This document shows positions 1-11,282 of a DNA stretch of 64,000 bases, in pieces. The DNA is from Adiantum capillus-veneris (Eukaryota > Streptophyta > Polypodiopsida > Polypodiales > Pteridaceae). The position numbers and the translations under genes were made by a program. The number at the start of each line of letters is the position of its first letter. Position 1 is the first letter of the stretch. The stretch is taken from contig CM043949.1 of NCBI GenBank assembly GCA_014529385.2, positions 145,623,350 through 145,687,349 of the forward strand, in the 5' to 3' direction. Under the pieces are notes generated by a model. It worked only from the letters and a program-made list of their open reading frames with translations, searched no databases and had not been told where the DNA came from.

Positions 1-930
1 CACATTGGGGAGTATGGTGCTCGATTTACCCCTCCAACATATCACCATATGAGAAACCAACTGTTGGATAAATGTTACACAAGCACACAACAGGATATTC
101 AAAGGGTAATATTAAATGCAACAGAACAATCTGGATACACCATAGTTAGTGATGGTTGGTCCAACGTTCAAAGGCTGCCATTGATCAACATCATGCTTGT
201 ATGTCCTCGTGGTGAATGTTTTACAAAGCTGTGGATAGCTCTGGTCAAATAAAGTCTGGCAGTTTTATAGCTGACATCATTGGCGACGTAGTTGAGGAAC
301 TTGGAAAAGAAAATGTTGTCCAAGTAATCATGGAAAATGCCAAAAATTGCAGGGCTACAGGTAGGATACTTGAAAGTCGCTTCTCTCACCTATATAGTGC
401 TGGTTGCAGTACACACAGCTTGAACTTGGTATTGCAAGATTGGTACAAGAGGGAGGACACAGAGTGGTTCAAATGGATAGTAGACAATGCTCGCTTAATA
501 GTCAAGTTTGTTTTGAAGCGTCAGAGGGTTCTTGACATGTACCGTCAGAGGATGTCTACTATGTTAAAACTGTCGTGCGAAACTAGATTTTGCACCAACT
601 ACTATACGATAGAATCACTAATAAAAAATAAGAATGCTGTGATGGAGAATTTGTTTGTGCCACTTTTTCAGAATGGGAGGCTCGTCAAAGCGAGAAGATA
701 AAAAGCAAAATAGGGGTGATCAGAGATCTACTAGCTAATTGCCACTTCTGGGATGATGTGGTGGATGTGCACAATGTCATGATGCCAATTATGCTCACAT
801 TACGCCAACTGGATTCTGCCTTGCCTAACATAGGTAAGGTGTGGATGGCTTGGTGGATTGTTCAAGAAAGCCTTGCAAATCCAGAGAAGCCCTAGGAGCC
901 AATTGTGAAGCCTTGGAAGACACCATTCAC
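1..930 (+). pseudogene. hAT transposase, middle part (duplicate copy 1)
   Basis: This is the DUF659-type middle of a plant hAT-family transposase, an enzyme that cuts and pastes its own DNA element in the nucleus. Visible family signatures are a PPSY-like stretch (PPTYHHMRNQLLD), SDGWSN, and ENAKNCRATG followed by CSTHSLNLVL, which match the usual DGW and DNAxNCxAAG...C..H.LNL pattern. The frame shifts near base 214, where MFYKAVDSSG starts in a new frame, and again near 670, where EWEARQSEKI continues. A TAG follows near 893. The window cuts off its upstream part. The segment is nearly identical to 1,445-2,368, so it is one arm of a tandem duplication. It cannot encode a working enzyme. Confidence 0.85.
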
Positions 931-2368
931 AAATTTAAATAAGTATCAAGATTGGAAATGTAACTTTTGTGGCGAAGAGAAATCTGGAGGAGCATCAAGA
1001 ATAAGGGATCATTTGCTAGGTGGAAATACCAGAATCCAAGGAGGAAAGTCCAAGGGCTTAGGTGCAAAAGAAGCAGCTATGCGCTTAAAAGCTTTAATTG
1101 GTTAGCTAATTTCCACGAGCAAAAGATCAAAACTCTCTACTTTCGACCATCACACCCCCGTATCAATAAGATCAAACCTGTATGAGGGATCATTGGGTGT
1201 AACACCCACCAATGGAAGCACTCAAAGTAGGGAACCAACTTCTCATATCGATGGAAGTACACCTCCAAACCATGGATCTCCTAACTTTCAGGTAGGATCA
1301 TCAAAAAGTAGACAGGTTAGCTTACAGACGAGCTTCAAAACCCTTGCCTTAGAAGAAGCACAACTTGCACTAGCTAAAGCTGTTTATTTCACTGGGGGAT
1401 CATTGGCCATTGTCACCCGCGATGCATGGAAGTCAGCTTGGAAACGCATTGGGGAGTATGGTGCTGGATTTACCCCTCCAACATATCACCATATGAGAAA
1501 CCAACTGTTGGATAAATGTTACACAAGCACACAATAGGATATTCAAAGGGTAATATTAAATGCAACAGAACAACCTGGATACACCATAGTTAGTGATGGT
1601 TGGTCCAACGTTCAAAGGCGGCCATTGATCAACATCATGCTTGTATGTCCTCGTGGTGAATGTTTTAACAAAGCTATGGATAGCTAATAAAGTATGGCAG
1701 TTTTATAGCTGACATCATTGGCGACGCAGTTGAGGAACTTGGAAAAGAAAATATTGTCCAAGTAATTATGGACAATGCCAAAAATTGCAGGGCTGCAGGT
1801 AGAATACTTGAAAGTCGCTTCTCTCACCTATATAGTGCTAGTTGCAGTACACACAGCTTGAACTTGGTATTGCAAGATTGGTACAAGAGGGAGGACACAG
1901 AGTGGTTCAAATGGATAGTAGACAATGCTCGCTTAATAGTCAAGTTTGTTTTGAAGCGTCAGAGGGTTCTTGACATGTACCGTCAGAGGATGTCTAATAT
2001 GTTAAAACTGCCGTGCGAAACTAGATTTTGCACCAACTACTATACGATAGAATCACTAATAAAAAATAAGAATGCTGTGATGGAGAATTTGTTTGTGCCA
2101 CTTTTTCAGAATGGGAGGCTCGTCAAAGCGAGAAGATAAAAAGCAAAATAGGGGTGATCAGAGATCTACTAGCTAATTGCCACTTCTGGGATGATGTGGT
2201 GGATGTGCACAATGTCATGATGCCAATTATGCTCACATTACGCCAACTGGATTCTGCCTTGCCTAACATAGGTAAGGTGTGGATGGCTTGGTGGATTGTT
2301 CAAGAAAGCCTTGCAAATCCAGAGAAGCCCTAGGAGCCAATTGTGAAGCCTTGGAAGACACCATTCAC
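931..2368 (+). repeat. 1.44-kb tandem duplication inside the hAT gene
   Basis: Bases 1-930 match 1,445-2,368 with few differences. The match ends at ccattcac in both copies. After it, copy 1 jumps back to the BED-finger region (aaatttaaataag) and copy 2 continues into the C-terminal domain (tcaaaagagg). The repeated unit is therefore about 1,438 bp. Both copies share the shift near 670/2,110 and the TAG, so the gene was already broken before it duplicated. Confidence 0.9.
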
Positions 2369-3053
2369 TCAAAAGAGGAGAGAAATTTTGAGAAAGTATG
2401 TGCATGGTCGAAGGGTTGGAGCACATAGTCCACTACACAGCGTAGCTTTCTTATTGGATCCAGAGTATTGGGCAATGGAAATAGACAAACTTGATGAGGA
2501 GGTGCTGGAAGACTTTCATGATGTGATAGGCAGGTTTTATGATGATATTGAAGAGCATGCATCAGTTGTTACTGATCTTACGAAGTTTAAACTCAAAGAG
2601 GGTAAGTTTGGTACAGAATTTGTGCAGAAACTTGCCATGGAGCAACCAGTGTGGAAGTGGTGGATGATGAATGGTGGTAGTGCACGCACCCTTAAACGCC
2701 TAGCTGTTAGAATCCTAGCCCAATGTGCATCCAATTCAAGTTCTGAGAGAAATTGGAGTACATATAAATATGTACATTCCACCATCAGAAACCACCTTCT
2801 AAATTCAAGAGCTGAAAAATTGGTGTATATGTACTGCAACCATCGGCTATTGGCAAGAGTGCAAGCTGAGAACTACAAAGAGGACATGCCGCGCTGGACT
2901 TATGGTGTAACCAATGATGAGGTGGACAAAGACAGTGAGCTGCAAGGGGAATCTCATGAAGTAGAAACTACATGTACTTTAGAAGAGATTGAAGAGAATT
3001 TGGAAATTGAACCAACTTTGACCCGTCGCAGCAAGCGACGGTGGTTTAATTAA
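931..3053 (+). pseudogene. hAT transposase pseudogene with BED finger, DUF659 and hAT dimerisation domain
   Basis: This is the more complete hAT transposase copy. Near 950-1,030 there is a BED-type zinc finger (WKCNFCG, then RIRDHLLGG). At 1,193-1,537 comes the linker with LALEEAQLALAKAVYF and the PPTYHHMRNQLLD stretch. The DUF659 core follows (1,540-2,340; DNAKNCRAAG, CSTHSLNL). The C-terminal hAT dimerisation domain is at 2,343-3,053, with SSSERNWSTYKYVHS and RAEKLVYMYCNHRLL. The frame is broken by a TAG at 1,535 (the duplicate arm has CAG there), by shifts near 1,670 and 2,110, and by a TAG just before 2,343. The last 236 codons are open and end in a basic RRSKRRWFN tail. No terminal inverted repeats were found. 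I infer a dead autonomous element. Confidence 0.88.
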
Positions 3054-3060
3054 TAGATTA

Positions 3061-3340
3061 TCGAATCCATTGAGTGACTTCTGGTTAAGTTCAGAAACTT
3101 TTTATCTTATAAGCTTTTTTTTATGTTTAGTTTAAGGTTTAGACATTTGCTTAATAATAAAAGAAGCCCTTAAAAACCTTTACAAGGCCACAAATCACTA
3201 TTAAAGCTTCATAATATACAAAGCCCTAACAAATCATTGCATTATCACATATCATAATTGAAGCTGAAGTGAAGACAATTCACAATTCACTAATAAATTC
3301 TCGCAAGACATTGAGTAAATGTTTTCAAATGTTACAAAAA
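3061..3340. other. AT-rich spacer, nothing recognised
   Basis: AT-rich sequence between the hAT stop and the minus-strand pseudogene cluster. I see no gene, repeat or clear element end. Confidence 0.5.
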
Positions 3341-4312
3341 CTATCCAAGTGATAGTGAAATATTTGTGAGAATATCTTCATTCTCCTGTTCGCGCTGACC
3401 TTTAAGCTTATTATAGTCTTCAGACATTTTGAACATTGCATATAGCTTTTTGGATATCTCAAACTCACATATAGCACAATGAAAGTTATTCATCATGCTT
3501 TGCATCAAGCATGATATATGATACATATGTCCGCATGGCAAGCTGAAGTGACCACACCACTCATGAAAGAATGATCTACATATGGGTCAAGGACCACCGT
3601 GCTCACCAGAAGCTGGAGGGGCCTCAATAGATGTTGGGTGCTCAATCAATGTGGAAGCATTTTGTTTTTTTATAGTCGCCTCTAACTCTTTTACGTGGCG
3701 AGATAGCACCTTCACCTCCCTTTGCAAGTCTCTATTTAGGGTTTCTTCTGCATGAGATCCTTGTGTAGCTTGTGATGCTTGCCTGAGTTGAGTTTGAAGC
3801 TCCTCCTTAACTTGGTGCACTTCCATTGATGCACCTTCTAGTGCCAATGACATCTCTTGCCGTGTGACGGTGATTGCAGTACTGCGAATTTCCTCAACCG
3901 TCATGTGAGGTGTCCTTGAGCTAAAGTCCACTGCTTCACCCAAGACATAATGCATGTATAACATCTTGGCAAACCACAATGGACAATCCATATGATGCAT
4001 AGGATGACCCATAACATCGAGATATATGTTCTCTCCATTGTCTCGTATGTCTGCATTAATGCATTGTGATAGCTTGAGTCGGCCTTTCTTGATGTTGTCA
4101 TCTGCAACGCCTGGCCATATGGATTTGACCATTTCTTGGTCAATCCTACTGTTCACCTCTTTCCATTGTGTACCCACTGGGTTGTCCCACTGGGAGCAAT
4201 GAGCAGCAATTCGAGCGGTGTCATTCACTCCACCGCCTTGACACATGGATCTGAGACACTCAAAAGCGCGCTTAGCCCTTTGATTATCATTATCCATATC
4301 CTGATTAAACAC
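3341..4312 (-). pseudogene. Coiled-coil protein with C-terminal RING-like zinc finger, split by a TGA
   Basis: A 241-codon reading frame (4,312 to 3,587) has an N-terminal region I do not recognise (Cys/His/Trp-bearing, AHCSQWDNPVG...), then a charged Gln/Glu-rich coiled coil (about residues 150-220). It stops at a TGA (3,587-3,589). The same frame continues directly after the stop and encodes a Cys/His cluster with PCGHMYHISCL and CAIC, like the second half of a RING or related zinc finger, ending at 3,341. One nonsense codon therefore splits what looks like a single coiled-coil plus RING protein. RING proteins are usually E3 ubiquitin ligases; that role here is only inference. The kinase-like pseudogene lies just upstream on the same strand. 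Confidence 0.55.
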
Positions 4313-4345
4313 TATACTTCAGTTACGACATACAATCTTAATGAT

Positions 4346-4450
4346 AATCAATTGCTATAAGAGTAACCACCATTTTACGACAATCAATTGATATTAGAAT
4401 AGCCACCATCTTACGACAATCAATTGATATAAGAGTAACCACCATTTTTT
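4346..4450. repeat. 36-bp tandem repeat, about 3 copies
   Basis: The unit starts aatcaattg and contains agtaaccaccat; copies begin at 4,346, 4,382 and 4,418. It lies just upstream of the coiled-coil/RING gene start on the minus strand. The rest of the gap up to 4,831 shows nothing I recognise. Confidence 0.8.
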
Positions 4451-4831
4451 AAATCAATGAATGACAATTAGTGACTCCACGTGGCTTGTTGCTTGGACTT
4501 AAGAGAAAAAACAAAACTCATAGAAAATTTGTTGTCTATTGAGATATAACAAAGTGTTTTTATTACTCATACATCATCCATGGCGCATAAAACCCAATTT
4601 TTAAAAGTGCTTTTATAAGTCACAAGCCTCAGAAAACCCTGCTTCATAAAGTACATCATATATCCATCAAAAAAAGGCTACACTGATTTCAGAGGGAGGG
4701 TGTAAGCATCGTTCTGGCTAGGCTTCAAATCTTTCTAATTCTTCGTCCAAAAGTGCCAAGGTCTTTCTGTCTGTGGATTTCTTCCTCACCCAACCTTCCA
4801 CAACAATCCTAGATATGGCTTGTACCTCCAC

Positions 4832-5634
4832 TCAAACCTTATGTTTGAACCAATATGTGTTGTAGTAGTCAGAGAACTCTCCACAAAACTTACAAAATTG
4901 CCATATCACCCATCCTATGGCGTACACGTATGTGGACTTGGTCCATGGGCATAAATTCTTGCCATCTAGTAACTCAGGAGCTCGCCAAGGATGAAGCTTT
5001 TGCCAGTTTTCATCGGTATCGTTGGTCTTTTGTGTCTCTAAGCCAACACGCAGAGCCAATCCCCAATCAATTATTCCAATACGGGGAGTGAGATCCTCGG
5101 TAAAGTCCAACATGATGTTCCATGGATGGAGATCATTGTGGATCACTCCATCGTCATGTGATAATCGCAATGCCTTCACCAAGGCATGGATCAACGAGGG
5201 AGCATGATTGCACAGGCTCTTGATACTTTTTTTCTTGTCTTCAGAGGGCTGCTCCCATTTAAAGTCTTTAGGGATCTTTCCTTTCCCCTCTTGATGCGCT
5301 ACAAGCGTCATGAAAGAGCCATATGGAAGGGGCACTGTCTCCATAAGATCACCTAAAGTTCCTCCATTGAAGTAGGGGAATATCAGAAACCATGGCAATG
5401 TTACAGAGTGGGCAATACTCCTCACAATCCCTCTATGGTTGAGATCTACTCCACTTTCTGATGCAAAGCTTTTCCACTGGTGCTTGGCCTGTCCTTTGAA
5501 CTCCTTGGCACAATAAGTATTTGTTGCAGGAGAGAACTGATCCCTTTGATTTGAACTTGCAACCCTGTGCCATAAGCCCCTGACCCAAGTTTCTTGATCT
5601 TCTTAATGGACTTATTTGGAGTGCCCAAAGTCAT
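4832..5634 (-). pseudogene. Atypical protein-kinase-like gene with a frameshift after the glycine loop
   Basis: The start at 5,634 gives a glycine-rich ATP loop (KKLGSGAYGTG). About 25 codons later the frame fails. In the next frame the beta-3 strand with its lysine (YCAKEFKGQ) appears and runs on into the main 197-codon block. That block has the catalytic loop as HNDLHPWNIML (HRD changed to HND, Asp and Asn kept), the metal-binding DWG in place of DFG (IGIIDWGLAL), and the APE-like WRAPELLDG. The order of motifs shows a Ser/Thr-type kinase fold, but HND and DWG suggest an unusual or weak kinase. One frameshift near 5,520-5,560 breaks it; an unannotated intron is a less likely explanation. 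The substrate is unknown. Confidence 0.7.
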
Positions 5635-5740
5635 ACTACATTAAGAATTGTATATACTGCTCTCCAGGTGACTGGCAGAAGCAGTAGAACCCGATGTTCC
5701 CTCAATGGCAGCCTCCTCAATAAACGGTTCTGCAACTTGG

Positions 5741-6202
5741 CTACTCCCCATAACTCTGGTGATAGCCATTCGCATTTTCTTGCTTAGGCAACTGTGTGTC
5801 TATGTGGGATGCTCGCCTTGACCTCTCCTTCTCAGCTCTCCATCTCGCGTTCCAATGCTCTAGCTTACCCTTGTCTACTTCTTGAGGGCATTCCTCTTTC
5901 ACATCAGAGGCCACCTTGGGCAAATTGCCCACCCAGCTGCTCAATAATGAGATTATTGATTCGTTTTTTTTCTCTAGATATAACAACAAAATTTTGCGGG
6001 CAATCTCACTGTATAATGATTGCAATCTAGACTCATCTACAACAATCTGTGCTATATCGTCGGGATCTAGTGCACTAACGATTGTAATCAACAATTGTCT
6101 AATTTTGTTTTTGAACTCTATCATTGAAGTAGCAGAAGGATCCATTTTTCCTGCAATGGTATTATTGCAAACAACACATTGTGAAATATAACTATGTGCC
6201 AC
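5741..6202 (-). CDS. Hypothetical protein upstream of the kinase-like gene
   Basis: A 153-codon frame of unknown function. It starts MAHSYISQCVVCNN (a CxxC pair), has a mostly helical, leucine-rich middle (SLLSSWVGNLP) and ends in a charged region. Just past its stop, another frame (about 5,740-5,644) reads as an acidic, Ser-rich stretch that ends in a TAA three codons before the kinase ATG. The two may therefore once have formed one longer protein ahead of the kinase. I recognise no family. It may be another broken part of the same gene cluster. Confidence 0.35.
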   Translation of the reverse strand: MAHSYISQCVVCNNTIAGKMDPSATSMIEFKNKIRQLLITIVSALDPDDIAQIVVDESRLQSLYSEIARKILLLYLEKKNESIISLLSSWVGNLPKVASDVKEECPQEVDKGKLEHWNARWRAEKERSRRASHIDTQLPKQENANGYHQSYGE

Positions 6203-6239
6203 TCCATTTGGATCTTTTCTAAATTCTCATACGCTTTTG

Positions 6240-7395
6240 TAGTGACACACCTAATCGCAATTGAAACCATGTGCCAATGCCTCACCGCACAACAACTTAC
6301 AAGCAGATGCTCCTGTCATTCTAGCAGCAACACACATACTCGCAATTGCAACCATGTGCCGAAGCATGAATGACTGGGAGCAACATAAAACATAGTCACC
6401 CTACGCTTTTGCAATGACACACCTAGACGCAATTGCAACCATGTGCCAGTGCATCCACGCACGGTGACTTCTTTCAAACATATGCTCCTGTCATTCTAGC
6501 AGCAACACACCTAGTCGCAATTGCAACCATGTGCCGAAGCATGAATGACTGGGAGCAACATAAAACATAGTCACCCTATGCTTTTGCAATGACACACCTA
6601 GCCTCAATTGCAACCATGTGCCAGTGCATCCACGCACGGTGACTTCTTTCAAAAAGATGCTACCATCAATCTAGCAGCAACACACCTAGTGGCAATTGCA
6701 ACCATGTGCGAAAGCATGAATGACTGGGAGCAACATAAAACATAGTCATCCTACGCTTTTGCAATGACACACCTAGTCGCAATTGCAACCATGTGCGAGT
6801 GCATCCACGCACAATGTCTTCTTTCAAGATTCAAGCATATGAAACAATATGAAATTATTTGAGCACACATTCATGCATTAGATGCTACTGTCAATCTAGC
6901 AACAATGCACCTAGTCGCAATTGCAACCATGTGCCAAAGCATGAATGACTGGGAGCAACATAAAACATAGTCACCCTACGCTTTTGCAATGACACACCTA
7001 GCTGCAACTGCAACCATATGCCAGTGCATCCACACACGGTGACTTGTTTCAAACAGATGCTCCTGTCATTCTAGAAGCAACACACCTAGTCGCAATTGCA
7101 ACCATATTCCGAAGCATGAATGACTGGGAGCAACATAAAACATAGTCACCCTACGCTTTTGCAATGAAACACCTAGCCACAATTGCAACCATGTGCCAGT
7201 GCATCCACGCACGGTGACTTCTTTCAAACAGATGCTTGTGTCATTCTAGCAGCAACACACCTAGTCGCAATTGCAACCATGTGCCGAAGCATGAATGATT
7301 GGGAGCAATATAAAACATAATCATCGTACACTTTTGCAATGACACACCTAGCCGCAATTGCAACCATATGCCAATGCATCCACGTACGATGATTT
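6240..7395. repeat. 175-bp satellite, about six copies
   Basis: The landmark atgaatgactgggagcaac occurs near 6,366, 6,541, 6,716, 6,941, 7,116 and 7,291 (the last with one base changed), so spacing is 175 bp except for one 225-bp step that holds an extra 50 bp. Each unit has two related halves built on cacacctag, cgcaattgcaaccatgtgcc. It directly borders the 5' side of the minus-strand gene cluster. Confidence 0.92.
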
Positions 7396-8024
7396 GATAA
7401 AAGAAATTTTATACCTTTAAGTTTTAACGCAAAAAACTCAAAAAAACATCAATAAAATAAGGAAGGGATTAAAAAATTACTGCTACACTGCTTTGAGAAT
7501 GTGGAAAGCTGCCAGAAAGTTTGGTGAAGAATACTTTTCAATGTACCTCTCTTGTGAAAAAGACAAGCACCAGCATCCTCTTTATATAGCCACGGCGGGC
7601 CCGGCGGGAAAGTTGATTTACCCGGCGGGCCTCGAGCCGGTCTCCAAGTCTCCTTGCAGGTCAAAAAAGATGAATGTCAATTAACATAATATTTGTTATT
7701 TTGCATTTCTATTGTTATTAACCTGAAATTATAGTGTGATCATGTCATTTTAAAATCATTCTTTTGACTATTGCACCGTCGAAACCAACTGTGATAAGCA
7801 CCTCTAAATATTTATGAGGAACCCTTCCATCATGAAGCACACTTGGAATAAGGAGAAAACAAGGACATAAAGACGTAGTTCATCTTGAGTAGATGTTCGT
7901 AGAGCAACCATAGGCTAAAAACAGATAAAAGACGAGAGAGATATGGCCACTCAAAGCTGGGGGTGTACTCTCTCTTGATAAAAAAGAGAGAGTGCATTTT
8001 GAAATCATTGTGTTTATTTGCACT
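7396..8024. other. Intergenic, short GC-rich patch, no gene
   Basis: Mostly AT-rich, with one GC-rich patch near 7,590-7,640 (repeated ggcgggc motifs). I see no coding region or element end. Confidence 0.4.
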
Positions 8025-8467
8025 TCAACAACATACATGAGGTTGCCTTAGAAGAAGCACAACTTGCACAATCTTCCCATTGGGGCCACGACATGGAGTA
8101 GCAGAGGTAGGGAGACGTTTCAAGACCCTCAAATCCTCCCTCGTTCCCAATGAGTCCTTTTTGCCAATAATGTGGTCCCATAGGGTGTGGGCTACATTCT
8201 TGATTATGTGCATGGGATCTGAGAAGTGTTGTATTTGTAGTTCCTCCAATATGGAAGCCTTAAAAATATGGAATACCTTCACATACCTTTTAGTGGAAAA
8301 CTCGGAGCGGGATTGTTGTTGTAGTGCTCTTCCCAAATGGTTGCCCAATTTTCCATCGTGAGATTTAGAGGCGTCTTTTCATTTGTTGGAGCCTTGTGCT
8401 TGCTATGACCTTGGGGTAAGAAATGATGGTTTTTTGGATAGATTACCTTGTGATGAGGGCTTTTCAC
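8025..8467 (-). pseudogene. CACTA (En/Spm) TNP2 transposase fragment
   Basis: Two overlapping minus-strand frames carry pieces of the CACTA transposase. One reads EELQIQHFSDPMHIIKNV then GKKDSLGTREDL. This matches the DPMHIFKNV...GKKDTLGAR segment of the larger CACTA copy at 34,680-34,770. The other reads HHFLPQGHSKHKAPTNEKTP, like the HRRFLP..H..R segment that lies just before it in the family. The fragment has a frameshift between them and no ends. It is a relic of the same transposon family as 28.7-36.9 kb. Confidence 0.72.
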
Positions 8468-9257
8468 AAGCCAGCCTCACATACCCCTTTTCTCTCTTCC
8501 CCACCCCATGGAAACCCCCTCTTAGGGAGGGAGTGATAAAAGGCATTGAAAAAAAGTAAGAAAAGAAAAGTATGAGTATGTAAATAAGTGAGAAAGGCAA
8601 AATAAGCCACCTCGTGCCTGCGGGGCAGCCCATCCCCACCTTGCCTCCTTTTTCTTCACTGTTGCCCCACCGTGTGTCCCTTTTTCTCTCCTCCACTCAA
8701 AAGGTCAACCCCGTCTCTCTTCCCCTTGTCCTTTCTCCTTTCTCTCTCCCCTCAAGCTACCCCACCCCTGTCCTCACCAATAATACGTTCTTTATCACAT
8801 GCCGCCTCTCCTATCTTCTAAAATAGCATACCCCACCCCCTTTTTTCTCTCTCCTACACTCTCCCATGATCCAAATACCCCCCTCTCTCTCTAAAATTCG
8901 AAATCTCTCTTGTCTTGTAGCCAGATGGCCTCCCCCACATTCACACACACTCAGTTCTACTGAAAAAGGTACCCATAGACCCACCTTTACATGATGGTTA
9001 CCGGATTTTTCTAGTGTACACACACATCTGCACACAGATTCACCTCTGAACACACTCCCCTCTCTCCCCTCTTGTAATTACTTTAATCTCAATGTCACCT
9101 CTCACTTTTTTCATCAACCCATCTCTCTCTCTCTTAGTATCTCTCTCATGAGACTGCTGTTCTGGCGTATATACACACAGCCAGACAAGTGGGGCTCACA
9201 GTCACATGGCCGGTGCATATAATAATTTCTTGATTTCTAAAATTCTAGAATTTCTCC
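8468..9257. other. CT-rich stretch, possible upstream part of an LTR
   Basis: Pyrimidine-rich sequence with short ctctct and cacaca runs. It may be the U3 part of the LTR that ends at 9,983, but I could not find a start or a partner LTR. No gene seen. Confidence 0.35.
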
Positions 9258-10764
9258 CCCCTCCTCCCCTATATAAAGAGGGGTAACCATCACACTATAA
9301 CACACACAACATCACCAGATAGTACACTATGCACTGTGTGTGCCTAGCGCACACACACCCACACCCACACCATTACCATCACGGCAGTCACCATGCTCGA
9401 CTTGAGCATGACCTCTACACCCTTGGGCTATGGAAGATGAAGGGCAACTAAATGAAGGATGATGGTCATAACCCTCGTGCGAGTCTTCGCCATCAGCTCC
9501 CACCTATCCGCCATGTTCTCTACCACTCTCTCCCTTCTCTTTCCCCTACCCTATGCTCCCCATTTCATCGCCTTATTCTCTAAATAAATCTTGAGGTTTT
9601 GTGAGTATGTTTCTTGCAATGTTTTGCCCATGTGAGGTGTGCGGAGTCGCCACCTAGTCTTGTGTTTGGAGTAAGATTTTGTATGTGTGAAGGGTGTGTG
9701 GATTCGCCATCCTTCTGTGGTGCCTAAGTACTAAGCCGCTATACTCTCTCTCTCTCTCTCTCACTTGATCTCATTCCCCTTCCTCTTCACCATTACTCCC
9801 AAGCATCCATCTCTCTTGGATGAAAACTTTGTTATGGTGGTGTGTTAGTTTGCGTCCTAGCTGCTCAAAGCTAGGTGGTGCCCCCTGTTTTCTTTATCTT
9901 GACAGGCTCAAGGCGCGCCATTCGGTCCCCGGTGTTTTAGAGGCCGTCGGGGTTCGGGGTTTAGGTTCGCTTTGCTTCCGTCATTTGGTGCCCCCACGGA
10001 GGATCTTTTCATGAAACCCTTCAGTTTACAAGACTAAAACCTCTAAACTATTGTGAATGGATGAATGGCTAGAAGGACTTGCTAGCTGGACGACAGAAGA
10101 AGAAGAGCTCCAAGCACAACTAGACGAACTCCGCATCTCCATCGAAGCTCGAGTGCCACGCATAACGATAATCAATTTGCAGTGGGAGAGTCAACCAACA
10201 CGCCAAACTCAGTGGATATACATAGGCTGAGTGCCAAGAATAAGAAGGAGAAGGTCAAAACCATGTCCGCACCCTACAACCAACCCACAACAACAAGATG
10301 GAAGGACCTCCGCACAATAGAGAATCAACACTATTCTAATTTGAGAATCGGGTAACTCAAGTCACCGAGGTAATTATAACAGCCAGTTTCCAAGTCGCAC
10401 CTGATGCTGCAGCAAGTATTGGCTCACACTCTCACTAGAGAAACTAGGGATCTACTGAGTTTGTTTGTAGGAAAGAACACCACCCTCTCCCACAAGCTTG
10501 GACAGTGACTAAGCATCTCTAAGCTTCACATGAATAAGTACAACCTACCTCAAGACATATCACACATACCATGCTGGGTGGGGAGCGGTTTTTTGAGGTT
10601 CTGGCATCGAATCATCCATTTGTCTTACCTTTTGCGCAAGGCAATGTACCATTTGAAGTTTTAATCTATGTCCTAGTATAAGAGGGTATACACGCCTCCT
10701 TGTAAAGAAAAAAAAAACTTTTGCAAGTTAAGTAGTGTGTCTTTCTAGCTCTCTCTCAGTAATC

Positions 10765-11208
10765 ATGGCAAGTGTAGCATTTCCAACATTTAAAGGAAAG
10801 AAGGGGGAGGATTTGGTAACAAACTTCCTAGATGACTTTGAAGTAGCATGTGTAGTGAGAAACAAAGATACGAATGAATCCCCGGTTAGAATCTTTAAGC
10901 ATCTCATGAAGCTAGAAGCTAGATCATGGTACAATGCACTTCCACAAGCAACCATGGATGATTGGGAGCCCTTAAAAACCACTTTTAAGAGGCGCTTTGG
11001 GGGAGGTACCACTTCAGAAAAGTTGTGGGACAAGTTGAGAGACTTGAAGCAGGAGGGTCTTTTAGAATATGCCACCTATGAGTCCAAATTTTTGGATTTG
11101 TGGGAACGGTGGGTTGAGTCACTGGCAAGGGGGGAATCTGCACCCGATTCCCTAAAAAAAGATCGGTTCACGCATGGCTTATGGCCTCTTCTCAAGGAGA
11201 AGGTGAAA

Positions 11209-11243
<35 letters not shown>

Positions 11244-11280
11244 GGGTATACACATGCACACACAAAGGAGATTTTGGTGA
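10765..11280 (+). pseudogene. Ty3/gypsy gag (retrotransposon gag domain), 3' truncated
   Basis: Gag forms the particle of the retrotransposon in the cytoplasm. The frame starts MASVAFPTFKGKKGEDL and carries the usual retrotrans_gag pattern: WYNALPQATMDDWEPLKTTF, then RRFGGGTTSEKLWDKL, EYATYESKFLDLW and DSLKKDRFTHGLWP. It aligns with the gag of element 1 (39,230-39,420). After LKEKVKT the frame runs into a (GT)n repeat, so the last codons are just Cys-Val and the natural C-terminus is lost. There is no CCHC knuckle, protease or RT downstream. Confidence 0.85.
11213..11242. repeat. (GT)n microsatellite at a gag breakpoint
   Basis: A perfect GT run begins exactly where the gag homology ends. 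Confidence 0.95.
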
Positions 11281-11282
11281 AA

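Larger units (their letters stand above)
9258..11280 (+). mobile_element. Ty3/gypsy fragment: LTR end, primer site and gag
   Basis: A TATA box (ctatataaagagg, about 9,270) and an LTR tail ending in gtccgtca-like sequence at 9,983 are followed by a primer-binding site (tggtgcccccacggaggat, from 9,986). The last 260 bases of this LTR resemble those of element 1 (38,880-39,143), including caaagctaggtggtgccccc. A leader of about 700 bp with no clear gene follows, then gag. The internal region is cut off at a (GT)n run; there is no pol and no second LTR. Confidence 0.75.

Noticed and set aside
6240-7395. CRISPR-like array
   Set aside because: The 175-bp units are direct satellite copies without unique spacers, in a plant nuclear setting.
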